Assembly: GCF_011400295.1 (NCBI RefSeq)
Contig: NZ_CP049859.1
Span: forward strand, 434,001 to 498,000
From: Erysipelothrix sp. HDW6A
Lineage (GTDB): Bacteria; Bacillota_I; Bacilli_A; Erysipelotrichales; Erysipelotrichaceae
DNA: 64,000 nt
Reading direction: 5' to 3'
Shown: piece by piece, positions 47,645 through 57,334 of the stretch
Numbering within the stretch: the first letter of the stretch is position 1
Layout: each line of letters starts with the position of its first letter
Translations under genes and position numbers: made by a program
Notes under the pieces: model-generated
Databases searched by the model: none
The model's input: the letters and a program-made list of their open reading frames with translations, nothing else
Told to the model about the DNA's origin: nothing

Positions 47645-48544
47645 ATGAAGAAAATCGCAATTCCTAAATCACTGGAATTAACAGAAGAAATGCTCAAGGG
47701 TTTTTCAGAATTTGAGTTTGTTGAATATGATAAAGAAACAACGAATACAATTGAAGATGTATCAGTATGGATTGGAAATCCACCGAAAGAGCTGCCAAAG
47801 AACCTAGAATTTCTACAACTTCTCTCCGCAGGATTTGAACATATCGATGCTAAGGGAATGAAAGAAAAAGGGATTGTTATTTCTAATGGTAGTGGTCTCA
47901 CAAGTCAGGCCATCTCTGAGTATTGTTTAGGGGCAATTCTAATGGTCTATCGAGGTTTCCCACAATTTGCTAAGAATCAAGAAAAAGGACTTTGGGATCG
48001 TTCTACGTCACTTAAGTCATTAGTAGGTAAAACAATTGTGATAATGGGAACAGGAAATATTTCTGAACATATTGTTAGGGTCCTTGAACCATTTAATTGC
48101 ACATTATACGGTATTAATTCTAACGGTCGTGATATTGAAGGATTTAAGAAATGTTACTCCTTATCCAATCGTCATGAAATATTGAAAGAAGCAGACATCG
48201 TGATTATGGCGCTTCCACAAAATGAGGCAACGTATCATACGATCAGCGATAAAGAAATACAGTTAATGAAAAAAGATGCCATTCTCATGAATGTGGGCCG
48301 TGGTGCTTGTGTTGATATGGATGCTGTCTTAAAAAATCTTGATACGCATTTAAGTCAGGTAATTTTTGATGTGTTCGAGGAAGAACCACTTCCAGAAGAC
48401 CATCCAATTTGGTTCCATACCAAGGCAATCGTTACACCACACAACTCATACTACTCAGATCATTTGAAATCAAATCAACAAAATTTAGTTTTAAGAAATC
48501 TTAAACATATCGAAAAAGGTGAAGAACCAGTTAATAAAATATAA
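47645..48544 (+). CDS. D-2-hydroxyacid dehydrogenase
   Basis: 299 residues. NAD-binding GTGNISEH loop, substrate-binding NVGRGACVD, and the acidic residue and His of the EEPLPEDHPIW segment. Distant 2-hydroxyacid dehydrogenase of the phosphoglycerate-dehydrogenase-like group; substrate unknown. Start after AGGGGGT. Confidence 0.92.
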   Translation: MKKIAIPKSLELTEEMLKGFSEFEFVEYDKETTNTIEDVSVWIGNPPKELPKNLEFLQLLSAGFEHIDAKGMKEKGIVISNGSGLTSQAISEYCLGAILMVYRGFPQFAKNQEKGLWDRSTSLKSLVGKTIVIMGTGNISEHIVRVLEPFNCTLYGINSNGRDIEGFKKCYSLSNRHEILKEADIVIMALPQNEATYHTISDKEIQLMKKDAILMNVGRGACVDMDAVLKNLDTHLSQVIFDVFEEEPLPEDHPIWFHTKAIVTPHNSYYSDHLKSNQQNLVLRNLKHIEKGEEPVNKI

Positions 48545-48596
48545 TTTCTCATGTATTACAAATGTGGTACAATACTATCATTAGGGAGATGATAAA

Positions 48597-50219
48597 ATGA
48601 AATTAACCGCAAATAAAATGAAGATATCTTTAATTACATTGGTAGTTATTATATTTTTAATTTTTGATATTGTGATGGGTAATACATATCACTTTATGAA
48701 CTTTGGTTCAATGCTTTATCTTGCAGTCTATGTATTAGTGATTGCAGGGATTTTGTTTTTGGATAAAAATAATTATAAGACCTTCTTTGGTATTTTTGGG
48801 ATTACTGCTACTACTTTACTTGTGATTTTCGTTGTGGGTGGTGTGATGTCATCACGTATCATTAACGCAAAATCTTATGCAAGTGTTATTGGTGATGTTA
48901 AACAGATTGAGTTTTCTGATTTGTACAGCAGTGATCATCTTGTGGAAATGTCGTATGTTGACAAAGAATCCGCAATTCTTGCTGCTGAGAAAAAAATCGG
49001 TGAGCTTGATGAGTTGTCGGCACGCTTTGAACTTGATGTTGCGGAGTTCTCACAAATTAACTATCAAGGAAAAATGGTTCGTGTTGCGCCATTCCAATAT
49101 ACAGATACTATTAAGAAGTATTTAAACTTTGGTGATGGTGTTCCATACTATACAATTGTTCAAACAGGTGAAGGTAATCTTAACGCGAAAGCAGAGATTA
49201 TTACCTTAGATGAGCCGATGAAATATTATCCTGATGCACCACTTCTTTTCGATTTGCACCGTCATGTTGCTATGAAACATAAGTTCTCATACCTTGACGA
49301 CTGGTACTTTGAAATCGATGATCAAGGACATCCATACTGGATTGTTCAAGCTATCACGAAACGTGTAGGTATCTGGGGTGCTAAAGATATGAGTGGCTTA
49401 ATCGTCGTTGATGCTGTAACTGGTGAAACTGAACGTTACCCACTTGAAGAAATTCCTGAATGGGTAGACTCTGTATATCCCACAGATATGTTATTACGTC
49501 AAGCTAGTGATTATTACTCATTAAAAGGTGGTTACTGGAACTCAGTATTCCAACAAAAAGGAGTCATGTCTGTTGATAGTAGTGAAGGGGATTATAACTA
49601 CGTATCCATTGATGATGAAATCTACGTCTTCACAGGGATTCGTCCAATCAAGTTAGATTCAACGTCCACCACTGGTTTACTCTTTATGAATAAGCGAACT
49701 GGTGAAGCAATGGAGCTTAATCTTGCAGGGGTATCCTTAACGACAGCTCAAAATACCGTCGTAGGTACTATTCAAGAAAAATCCTATACACCTACTACGC
49801 CATCACTTCAAAATATCGGTGGCTATCCTACATATGTGATGTCTCTAAAAGACAACTCTGGTGTTGTCCGAGGTCTCGGATATGTAAACTATCAAGACTA
49901 CACAAAATCTGCAGTTGGAGATAATCAAACTCTCGCAGAGAAAGCATACTTAAATGTGATGGGTTCACAATCAACACTTGTTCCGGATGATGTAGAAACT
50001 GTGAAAGGAACCATTACTGATATTCGTCAAGTAATGATGGATGGCAATACAAGCTATCTCTTTGTCCTTGACCATGGTGATGTCATCTACAATGCAAGCT
50101 TAGTACTTGATGAGCGCCTTGCTTTCATTAAAGAAGGTAGTGTCATAGAATTTGAAGCGGCAGCTAATAAAGTAAGTAAAATAATCTCCATTGGAGTGAA
50201 TAAAGCGGCTGATAGTTAA
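48597..50219 (+). CDS. Large membrane-anchored protein of unknown function
   Basis: 540 residues: three hydrophobic N-terminal helices (about 8-28, 38-53 and 62-82) and a ~450-residue soluble domain, probably extracellular. Extended -10 promoter TGGTACAAT at 48565-48573, site GGGAG. I do not recognise a family. Its position before the HtrA-type protease may be coincidental because a terminator separates them. Confidence 0.82.
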   Translation: MKLTANKMKISLITLVVIIFLIFDIVMGNTYHFMNFGSMLYLAVYVLVIAGILFLDKNNYKTFFGIFGITATTLLVIFVVGGVMSSRIINAKSYASVIGDVKQIEFSDLYSSDHLVEMSYVDKESAILAAEKKIGELDELSARFELDVAEFSQINYQGKMVRVAPFQYTDTIKKYLNFGDGVPYYTIVQTGEGNLNAKAEIITLDEPMKYYPDAPLLFDLHRHVAMKHKFSYLDDWYFEIDDQGHPYWIVQAITKRVGIWGAKDMSGLIVVDAVTGETERYPLEEIPEWVDSVYPTDMLLRQASDYYSLKGGYWNSVFQQKGVMSVDSSEGDYNYVSIDDEIYVFTGIRPIKLDSTSTTGLLFMNKRTGEAMELNLAGVSLTTAQNTVVGTIQEKSYTPTTPSLQNIGGYPTYVMSLKDNSGVVRGLGYVNYQDYTKSAVGDNQTLAEKAYLNVMGSQSTLVPDDVETVKGTITDIRQVMMDGNTSYLFVLDHGDVIYNASLVLDERLAFIKEGSVIEFEAAANKVSKIISIGVNKAADS

Positions 50220-50234
50220 TCTATCAGTCTTTTG
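50209..50234 (+). terminator. Intrinsic terminator
   Basis: CTGATAG/CTATCAG stem with loop TTAAT overlapping the stop codon, then TCTTTT. Confidence 0.78.
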
Positions 50235-50316
50235 TTCACACAATGTTCACAGCTTAGACATCTTTGTGTCAAATAAATACGTATAATATAAGTATAGAAG
50301 GTAATGGGAGGTATGT

Positions 50317-51417
50317 ATGAAAAAGCAATCTCGTAGTGTCATTATTGTTATTCTCGTCGCCTTGCTTGTTTGGAGTGGAGTACTCACATGGCAAGTATAT
50401 GAATTAAACAACAGTAGAGTTCAACCAGTAAGTGGAAGCAATAATGATGTCACAGTAAACAAGGTTGTGTCTGAGATGGACACAGACGTCACTCAAGTGG
50501 CGGAAAAAGTTAGGGATAAAGTAGTCAGTGTTATTAATCATCGTTCAAATTCAAGCACTAGCAGTGGCTCAGGGGTCGTTTATAAGAAGAAAGATGGTAA
50601 GATTCTAATTATTTCTAATCATCACGTTGTTGATGGTGCTCAATCTATTAAAATTCGCTTTGCAAGCGGAGAAGAAGTCGATGGAAAAGTACTGGGTTCT
50701 GATCAATTCTCAGACTTAGCACTTATTGAAATTGATGCAGAATTAGAAGTAGATCCATTTGATCTTGGAGATTCATCACTAGCTAAAGTAGGAGAATTTG
50801 TGATTGCTGTCGGTAGTCCAATGGGCATTGAATTCGCCAACTCTGTAACCTTTGGTATCGTTTCCGGTAAGGATCGTACAGTTCCAGTTGATTTAGATGG
50901 TAATGGTACTTATGATTGGGATATGGTTGTACTTCAAACAGATGCAGCAATCAGCCCTGGTAACAGTGGTGGTGCACTTGTAAATATGGCAGGTGAACTC
51001 ATTGGTATTAACTCCATGAAACTAAGTAACAGTGATGTTGAAGGAATGGGTTTTGCGATTCCTATTAGCGAAGTTGTTCCTATTGTAAATCAATTAGAAG
51101 AGTATGGAAAAGTTGAATATCCAGTAATAGGAATATCAGCTGTAGCATTGAGTGATGTGAATCCATATTACTTAAGAGTTTATAATATTGATAAAGAAGT
51201 AACTCAAGGTGTCCTTGTATCCGAAGTAACTGCAGAAGGTCCAGCAAGTAAAGCAGGAATTAAAGCAGGTGATGTTATCACGAAATTTGGTGATGCAGAG
51301 CTATCAACCTTTAGAGACTTTAGACGTCAACTCTACAGCCATAGCATTGGTGACACGGTTAAACTAACAATTAATCGTAGTGGAGAAGTGCTAGAAGTAG
51401 ACGTAACTTTAAAATAA
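50317..51417 (+). CDS. htrA: HtrA/DegP-type membrane-anchored serine protease with PDZ domain
   Basis: 366 residues: one N-terminal helix (about 7-27), a trypsin-like domain with catalytic H103 (SNHHVVDG), D133 (SDLALIE) and S217 (GNSGGAL), and one PDZ domain (about 270-366). Surface quality-control protease that degrades misfolded exported proteins. Start after GGGAGG; promoter near TATAAT at 50282. Confidence 0.96.
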   Translation: MKKQSRSVIIVILVALLVWSGVLTWQVYELNNSRVQPVSGSNNDVTVNKVVSEMDTDVTQVAEKVRDKVVSVINHRSNSSTSSGSGVVYKKKDGKILIISNHHVVDGAQSIKIRFASGEEVDGKVLGSDQFSDLALIEIDAELEVDPFDLGDSSLAKVGEFVIAVGSPMGIEFANSVTFGIVSGKDRTVPVDLDGNGTYDWDMVVLQTDAAISPGNSGGALVNMAGELIGINSMKLSNSDVEGMGFAIPISEVVPIVNQLEEYGKVEYPVIGISAVALSDVNPYYLRVYNIDKEVTQGVLVSEVTAEGPASKAGIKAGDVITKFGDAELSTFRDFRRQLYSHSIGDTVKLTINRSGEVLEVDVTLK

Positions 51418-51427
51418 TTTTCAAAGA

Positions 51428-51460
51428 AACACGTTAGATGGAAATAACGTGTTTTTTTTT
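51428..51460 (+). terminator. Intrinsic terminator of htrA
   Basis: AACACGTTA/TAACGTGTT stem with an 8-nt loop and a nine-T run. Confidence 0.88.
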
Positions 51461-51568
51461 CGTTTAATTGTGACAAAAACAAGATTATTAACAAGTGAAT
51501 AATCACCATGGTAAAGTGTTAATAATGTTAATTGTATGTTATAGTTAATGTAGAAAAAGGAGAATGTT

Positions 51569-54508
51569 TTGAATATGAATAAGAAATTAAGATTGATTGT
51601 GTTAAGCGTTCTGTTATGTGTTGGAATGTTTGCGCCAATCTCAGCAAATTCAGGTACTATTACCGAAAAAGCTGATGAAGGTGCAATCACAGAAAAACAA
51701 GATGTACCAGAAAGTGAAGTAATTAGTAATCCAGCTACAGAGGACTTCAATGAGATTGAAGAGATGGATGAAAACTTAACTGATTTAGCAGAAACGGTTG
51801 ACTCAAGCGACAAGAAGTCTGAAACGTATGCTGTAGCTATTACGAATGAAGCGGAACTAATTGCTGCTATTGCATCAGCAACTTCTGGTGATACCATCAC
51901 AATTGAAGGTGGTACAAAGATTGAATTGACAAAAGCATTAACAATTCAGTCAGCAAGCCAAGGAAACCTAAAATTTGTGTCAAGCAACAATGAAGAAGTA
52001 ATTATTGTAAATGCTAATGGTAAACGTCACATTGAAATACTTGGGACGAATGCAATAAACTTAGACTTTAGTAATATCGTGTTAAGCGGAAATCTTACTG
52101 CCGGCTATACCAAAGGTGGTATTCAGATACTAAATAATGAAAAAGGAAATAGAATTAATGGTTTAATTGTTCGCGATAATATTGCGGATGGTGGATGGGA
52201 TGAAGGAGTCATTAAATATAAAGGGACAAACGGAAGCATAGAACTATCAAATCTTTCTTTTATTAATAATGAAATTAATAATTGGTCAACTGCTAGTTCT
52301 TCTATTTTATTGATTGATAGTAAGAACTCGGATATTATCATTGATAAAGTTAATTTTGATGGCAATAAAACCCAAAATCAAAATGGTTCAGCATTGGGAA
52401 TCTACAATGATAACGGTATTGCTACAATATCCGATTTAAAAATAGTAAATGGTACCGCAAAGAGTAACAGTGCTGGTGTGAAATATATTGGATATATGAA
52501 CTCAAGCCTCAATGTCAAAAATAGTCACTTCTCGAATAATGTGAACACTTCTGGAACAGCAGGAGCATTTCTGTTAACACTTAAAGCCGCATCAAATGCA
52601 GACTTCTATAATGTTGAATTTATTAATAACTATGGAGACCGTGGCGGTGGGGCACTTGAAGCAGTTCTTGAGAATTCAGGATCATTTACACTTGATACAG
52701 TAAATTTCACAGGGAATTCTGCTTCACGTATTAAGTATAATCCTGAAACCGGCGAACAAACAGGACTTCCTAGTTCGGGAGGTGCACTTAGTGTAACCCA
52801 AAGAACCAACAAATCTACAATGACAATTAAGAATTCAAAATTCATCGGAAATGAAGCGTCAACAGCAGGCGCTCTAAATATTGCGAATGGATCTCCGGGA
52901 TTTGTTACGGTTCTAGTAGATAATACTATTTTTGATGGAAATACTTCTGATTACACTTCAGGAGCAATTTATCTATCAACTGGTAGCAGCTTGCCTGAAT
53001 CTGTTTACACATTTAAGAATACAGAAATAATCAATAATACAGTAACAGGTAATGATCCAGGTCCAGGGTATAATGAAGGCGGACAAGGTGGAGGAATCTA
53101 TCTAGCTGATAATCCGCAAGTTCTTGCCCTTGATTCAGTTAAATTTGGAAACAATAAGTCGAAGTACCCAGTACTGTGGAACTACTCGGAGAGTGATACT
53201 ACATACCCAAATCCTACATATTTAAAGAATGTGACTAATACAACAGAATTCACTACTCCTGTTCAAGATTATATTGAGAAGTATAATAACGCGTATAATG
53301 GTGATGATGTGTACATTACTTATAGCGCTATTACATATTTATATTTAAATGAAGATGAAATTGCTGATTTAGTAGTTGATAACTATGCTGAAATGAATAA
53401 TTACTACTTTTCTATTCTTAATTCAAAGGTCGTCGAACCAATTGAGCCTACAGCTACGGGATATACATTCTTAGGCTGGTATGATGTGAATGGAGAAAAA
53501 TGGGATTTTGATACTATGAGCCAAACAGTTGTTCATAATTATCTCAGTGCGAAATGGGAGAAACTACCGGAAATCTACACAGTTACCTATACAGATGGAA
53601 CTGGTGAAGAACTAGTATTTGCAGATAAGCAAATTGAAGTAGTTGATGGAGAAGCTACACCTCTATATACAGATGTAATTGAGAGATATGGCTATACATT
53701 TGAAGGCTGGTCTCCAACATTGTCTTCTACAGTTACTGAGAATGTAACATATGTTGCCCAATGGAAAGAATTGGATAAATTTACAGTAACTTATACAGAC
53801 GGAGCGAATGGTGAAGTTTTTAAAGATCAAGTCGCAACAGTCTATATTAATGAGAAATCTCCAGTATATGATGGTGAAGAGCCAACACGTACAGGCTATA
53901 CTTTCAAAGGTTGGAGTCCTGAGTATGTTGAAACTGTAAAAGAAAACATTATATATACTGCACAATGGGAACAAAATACATTCACAGTCATCTATACAGA
54001 TGGAACTGGTAAAGAATTAGTGTTTGCGGATATGCAATTTGAAATTGCTGAGGGAGAAGCTACACCTCAATATACAAGTGCTCTTGAGAGATACGGATAT
54101 ACATTTGAAGGTTGGTCTCCAGCATTGTCATCTACTGTTACTGAAGATGTGACATATGTTGCGCAGTGGAAAGAATTGGATAAATTTACAGTAACTTATA
54201 CAGATGGTGTGAATGGTGAAGCCTTCCAAGATCAAATTACTACTGTATATTTTAATGAAGTTTCGCCTAGATTTAATGGAACACCTATTCGTGAGGGATA
54301 TGTGTTTATGGGTTGGAGTCCTGAATATATAGAAGCAGTTACCGAAAATATTGTATATATTGCTCAGTGGCAAGCAATTGAAGTTGAAGAGGTACCGGTT
54401 CTTCCTTCAACTGGTATTTCTAATAACTATCTAGGAATCCAGATTTTAGTCGTAGGAGTATTACTTTTAAGTGTTGGAATAAGCAGAAGAAAAATTATAA
54501 GTAAATAG
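51569..54508 (+). CDS. LPSTG-anchored surface protein with beta-helix and InlB B-repeats
   Basis: 979 residues. TTG 51569 lies 6 bases after AGGAG; ATG 51575 is possible. Signal peptide (about 1-27), an acidic linker, a right-handed parallel beta-helix region with many Gly/Asn-rich turns (about 90-570), then five InlB-type B-repeats (Flg_new, YTDG..GYTFKGWSP) at roughly 600-935, and a sortase signal LPSTG at 945-949, followed by a hydrophobic helix and RRK tail. B-repeats 2-3 and 4-5 are a 135-residue duplication. Likely an adhesin or surface carbohydrate-binding protein exposed on the wall. Confidence 0.94.
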   Translation: MNMNKKLRLIVLSVLLCVGMFAPISANSGTITEKADEGAITEKQDVPESEVISNPATEDFNEIEEMDENLTDLAETVDSSDKKSETYAVAITNEAELIAAIASATSGDTITIEGGTKIELTKALTIQSASQGNLKFVSSNNEEVIIVNANGKRHIEILGTNAINLDFSNIVLSGNLTAGYTKGGIQILNNEKGNRINGLIVRDNIADGGWDEGVIKYKGTNGSIELSNLSFINNEINNWSTASSSILLIDSKNSDIIIDKVNFDGNKTQNQNGSALGIYNDNGIATISDLKIVNGTAKSNSAGVKYIGYMNSSLNVKNSHFSNNVNTSGTAGAFLLTLKAASNADFYNVEFINNYGDRGGGALEAVLENSGSFTLDTVNFTGNSASRIKYNPETGEQTGLPSSGGALSVTQRTNKSTMTIKNSKFIGNEASTAGALNIANGSPGFVTVLVDNTIFDGNTSDYTSGAIYLSTGSSLPESVYTFKNTEIINNTVTGNDPGPGYNEGGQGGGIYLADNPQVLALDSVKFGNNKSKYPVLWNYSESDTTYPNPTYLKNVTNTTEFTTPVQDYIEKYNNAYNGDDVYITYSAITYLYLNEDEIADLVVDNYAEMNNYYFSILNSKVVEPIEPTATGYTFLGWYDVNGEKWDFDTMSQTVVHNYLSAKWEKLPEIYTVTYTDGTGEELVFADKQIEVVDGEATPLYTDVIERYGYTFEGWSPTLSSTVTENVTYVAQWKELDKFTVTYTDGANGEVFKDQVATVYINEKSPVYDGEEPTRTGYTFKGWSPEYVETVKENIIYTAQWEQNTFTVIYTDGTGKELVFADMQFEIAEGEATPQYTSALERYGYTFEGWSPALSSTVTEDVTYVAQWKELDKFTVTYTDGVNGEAFQDQITTVYFNEVSPRFNGTPIREGYVFMGWSPEYIEAVTENIVYIAQWQAIEVEEVPVLPSTGISNNYLGIQILVVGVLLLSVGISRRKIISK
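53569..54378 (+). repeat. 405-bp tandem duplication in the surface protein gene
   Basis: Two copies of a two-repeat unit with a period of 405 bp: the 36-base block at 53764 matches the block at 54169 exactly, and TATACAGATGGAACTGGT occurs at 53588 and 53993. Encodes B-repeats 2-3 and 4-5. Confidence 0.9.
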
Positions 54509-54509
54509 A

Positions 54510-54550
54510 AAAAAGGGAATTGCATAATACATGCAATTCCCTATTCTTTT
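54510..54550. terminator. Bidirectional terminator
   Basis: Perfect 12-bp stem AGGGAATTGCAT/ATGCAATTCCCT with loop AATAC and A/T tracts on both flanks, between the surface protein gene and tpx. Confidence 0.9.
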
Positions 54551-54568
54551 GCAATTGTGGACATTAAA

Positions 54569-55051
54569 TTACTTTGCAACAGATAATGCTTTTTCATAAT
54601 CTGGTTCTTGAGCAATTTCAGGAACTATTTCTGAGTGAATAATTGTTCCTTCTTCATCAACTACAAAGATAGAACGCGCTAGAATATTCATTTCTGGAAT
54701 ATATAATCCAAATGCTTTCGCAAATGATAATCCAGTATCACTTAACATCTCTGCATCAACACCTGCTGTTGCACACCAATCACGTAGTTGGTCTTGCGTG
54801 TTATTTGAAACGTTTAGTATCTTCACATCAGGAATTTGTCCTGCTACTTGGAAGAAATGACGTGTTTGTAAATCACACACGCGTGTATTAATGTCTGGGA
54901 ATATTGAAATAATTGCTTTGGATCCTTTAAGAGTATCATTGTTGATAACGACGTTGTCGAGATTCTTCAACTCAAAATGTGGAAGTTTCTCACCAACTTG
55001 TGGTTGAACTCCTTCTAACTCTCTTGGATCTCCTTTAAATGTAACTTTCAT
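54569..55051 (-). CDS. tpx: Thiol peroxidase Tpx
   Basis: 160 residues from ATG 55051 after AAGGAGATG; the long N-terminal extension to 55210 is not coding. Peroxidatic Cys in NTRVCDLQT and resolving Cys in RDWCATAG, as in atypical 2-Cys peroxiredoxins. Reduces H2O2 and organic peroxides with thioredoxin. Confidence 0.96.
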   Translation of the reverse strand: MKVTFKGDPRELEGVQPQVGEKLPHFELKNLDNVVINNDTLKGSKAIISIFPDINTRVCDLQTRHFFQVAGQIPDVKILNVSNNTQDQLRDWCATAGVDAEMLSDTGLSFAKAFGLYIPEMNILARSIFVVDEEGTIIHSEIVPEIAQEPDYEKALSVAK

Positions 55052-55111
55052 GGTATCACATCTCCTTGGTTTAATTATAGTAAATGCAAAGGAATACTTC
55101 AAAGTAACTGC

Positions 55112-55129
55112 ATTAAACATGGTATAATA
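55112..55129 (+). promoter_or_regulatory. Extended -10 promoter of the HNH-rlmD operon
   Basis: ATTAAACATGGTATAATA, identical over 18 bp to the sequence at 2071-2088. TATAAT at 55123-55128, preceded by TGG. Confidence 0.55.
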
Positions 55130-55148
55130 CCCATAGAAAGTAGGCTTT

Positions 55149-55667
55149 ATGACACAAAAACGTATCAAAACAACAAAGAAAGAAATCGCAGAATATTGGA
55201 AAGAGCGCATTGATAATCATGAAACCAGTGTGTCTTTCAAGCATGCTACAAGTCACTGTTGGCGTTGTGGTGTTAAGAAACGTTTAGATAGAGCTCATAT
55301 CATACCAGCTTCTAAAAACGGTTTGGATTCACCTGAGAACTTTGTGTTGTTGTGCAAACATTGCCATATAGATAATCCCAATTTAGATAATGTAGAAATA
55401 GTTTGGGATTGGCTACGCGCTTACAAACTCAGTGAGAATGAATCCCTTTGGTATGTTCAAGGTTTAAGAGAGTACCAGTATGTCTATGGAGAGTCTTTAG
55501 AAGTATCCTTAACAAAGCTAGGTATTGAACGAGACATGTTTGATCAAGAATTTGAAGTAACGCTGTCAGAGGTAGGGCATCACTTTGGTCAACCGCGTCA
55601 TAATCGTGCTACTATTGCAGGAGCAATAAAAATGACATTGGATCGTATGAAAGGAAATACGCTATGA
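55149..55667 (+). CDS. HNH-endonuclease-like protein
   Basis: 172 residues. Zinc-ribbon cysteines CWRC and CKHC frame the HNH core (DRAHIIPASKNGLDSPENFVLLC, shown here in parts), followed by a helical C-terminal half. Overlaps rlmD by 4 bp (ATGA). Stand-alone HNH proteins of this kind occur in genomes without a restriction partner; whether it cleaves DNA is unknown. Confidence 0.85.
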   Translation: MTQKRIKTTKKEIAEYWKERIDNHETSVSFKHATSHCWRCGVKKRLDRAHIIPASKNGLDSPENFVLLCKHCHIDNPNLDNVEIVWDWLRAYKLSENESLWYVQGLREYQYVYGESLEVSLTKLGIERDMFDQEFEVTLSEVGHHFGQPRHNRATIAGAIKMTLDRMKGNTL

Positions 55668-57034
55668 GTATAACAATTAAAAAGAATGATGAATTTGAAA
55701 CAGAAATCCTAGATATTACCCACGAGGGTTTTGGTGTAGCGAAGGAAGATTCCTTTCCCATCTTTATTGAGAATGCGATACCGGGAGAGAAAGTAGTTCT
55801 AAGAATTACAAAGGTACTTAAGAGATTTGCCTATGGACGCATTATGAAGTGGATAGAGACATCAGAAGACCGTGTAGAGGTTACTGATACCTTGGGAACA
55901 CGTGTCGGCACCATGCCCCTGCAACACATAAAATACGAAGCACAACTTAAATACAAACAAAAAATAGTAAGAGATACTTTAGCTCGAGAAATCGACATGA
56001 TCGATATTGAGGTATTGCCAACACTAGGTGCAGAAAACCCTTGGTCATATCGTAATAAAGCACAAATTCCTGTGAGAGAGATCCATGATCAACTCGAAAC
56101 AGGATTCTTTAAACGTGGAACTCATGATTTAGTCCCTATAGAAAATTACCACATTCAAGATCCAATCATTGATGAAGTAATTCTAGCAGTAAGGGATATC
56201 CTAAGGAAGTACAAAATCAAAGCTTATGATGAAGATAAACACAAAGGCGATATACGTCATATTATTGTAAGACGAGGACACTATACTGACGAGATTATGG
56301 TAATTCTTGTAACACGTACTGAGAATTTAAAACACTCTGAAAGTATCGTGGAAGCCTTAGTATCACAGTACCCTGAGATTGTAAGTGTTGTTCAAAACAT
56401 TAATACAGAAAGAACTAATGTCATCATGGGACGAACTGTGAATGTTCTCTATGGTAATGATTGGTATGAGGATGAGTTACTTGGTAAACGTTATAAGATT
56501 TCTTCACAATCGTTCTATCAAGTGAATGCCCTTCAAACAGAAGTACTATATCAAAAGGCTTTAGAATTTGCGGATATTACAGGAGATGATAATGTGATTG
56601 ATGCTTACTGTGGTATAGGAACTATCTCGCTAAATCTCGCAGATAAAGCAAAGCATGTTTATGCAGTAGAAGTAGTCCCTCAAGCTATCGACATGGCGAA
56701 AGATAATGCAAACATCAATAACATTAGTAACGTAGACTTCGTTGCTGGTAAAGCAGAAGATGTGATGGCAAGCTGGGTAAGTGATGGAATTGAGATTGAT
56801 GTGATTGTAGTTGATCCACCTCGCAAAGGACTCGATCCTAAGTTTATTGAAGCATCACTTAAAACAAGTCCAAAACGAATTGTATATGTAAGCTGTAATC
56901 CAGCAACACTTGCACGAGATTTAAAGATTTATCAAGAGTGTGGGTATACGGTTGAATTAGTTCAACCAGTAGATATGTTTCCACAGACGACACATGTGGA
57001 GACGGTAGTATTGATGTCAAGGGTTGATAAGTAA
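55664..57034 (+). CDS. rlmD: 23S rRNA (uracil-5-)-methyltransferase RlmD/RlmCD
   Basis: 456 residues: TRAM domain (about 1-60), a SAM-dependent uracil-C5 methyltransferase domain with VDPPRKG and catalytic Cys in VSCNPATLARDL. The usual iron-sulfur cluster cysteines (CGGCQLQH) are absent; the site reads VGTMPLQH. Methylates one or two uridines of 23S rRNA. Confidence 0.93.
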   Translation: MSITIKKNDEFETEILDITHEGFGVAKEDSFPIFIENAIPGEKVVLRITKVLKRFAYGRIMKWIETSEDRVEVTDTLGTRVGTMPLQHIKYEAQLKYKQKIVRDTLAREIDMIDIEVLPTLGAENPWSYRNKAQIPVREIHDQLETGFFKRGTHDLVPIENYHIQDPIIDEVILAVRDILRKYKIKAYDEDKHKGDIRHIIVRRGHYTDEIMVILVTRTENLKHSESIVEALVSQYPEIVSVVQNINTERTNVIMGRTVNVLYGNDWYEDELLGKRYKISSQSFYQVNALQTEVLYQKALEFADITGDDNVIDAYCGIGTISLNLADKAKHVYAVEVVPQAIDMAKDNANINNISNVDFVAGKAEDVMASWVSDGIEIDVIVVDPPRKGLDPKFIEASLKTSPKRIVYVSCNPATLARDLKIYQECGYTVELVQPVDMFPQTTHVETVVLMSRVDK

Positions 57035-57065
57035 GAGTATAATAAGATAAGTAAATAAAGGCTTT

Positions 57066-57113
57066 CCGTGGTTTGAGATCTGGCTTTAAGCTGGAGGAGA
57101 ATCACGGTTTTTT
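57066..57113 (+). terminator. Probable terminator after rlmD
   Basis: CCGTGGTT/AATCACGG arms around a 26-nt loop, followed by TTTTTT. The AT-rich region from here to 57259 has no gene and only short TGTCAAAA-type direct repeats. Confidence 0.6.
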
Positions 57114-57259
57114 ATTATGTGGGAACTTATCTAAAACTAGCAAAGTGTAGGGTTGATTGGTTAGATTTACTTTAGGGCTTGTGAGTTGACAAAATAGCTG
57201 TCAAAAATGTAGTGAGTGGATAGAATTAGTGTCAAAAGAATAGAAAACATTTACATTAG

Positions 57260-57291
57260 TTATTGACCCAGTCAATAAAATGAATTATAAT
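57260..57291 (+). promoter_or_regulatory. R-M island promoter with palindromic operator
   Basis: -35 TTGACC (57263-57268), 17-bp spacer, -10 TATAAT (57286-57291). The palindrome TTATTGAC-CCA-GTCAATAA (57260-57278) covers the -35 box, so a dimeric repressor bound there would block RNA polymerase; the XRE protein just downstream is the obvious candidate. Confidence 0.75.
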
Positions 57292-57334
57292 AAATATTAG
57301 ATTGGAACATTGCCCTGCACCAGGAGGTGAGAAC

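Noticed and set aside
53569-54378. CRISPR-like or direct repeat array
   Set aside because: The repeats are protein-coding, 405 bp apart and lie in one surface protein frame.
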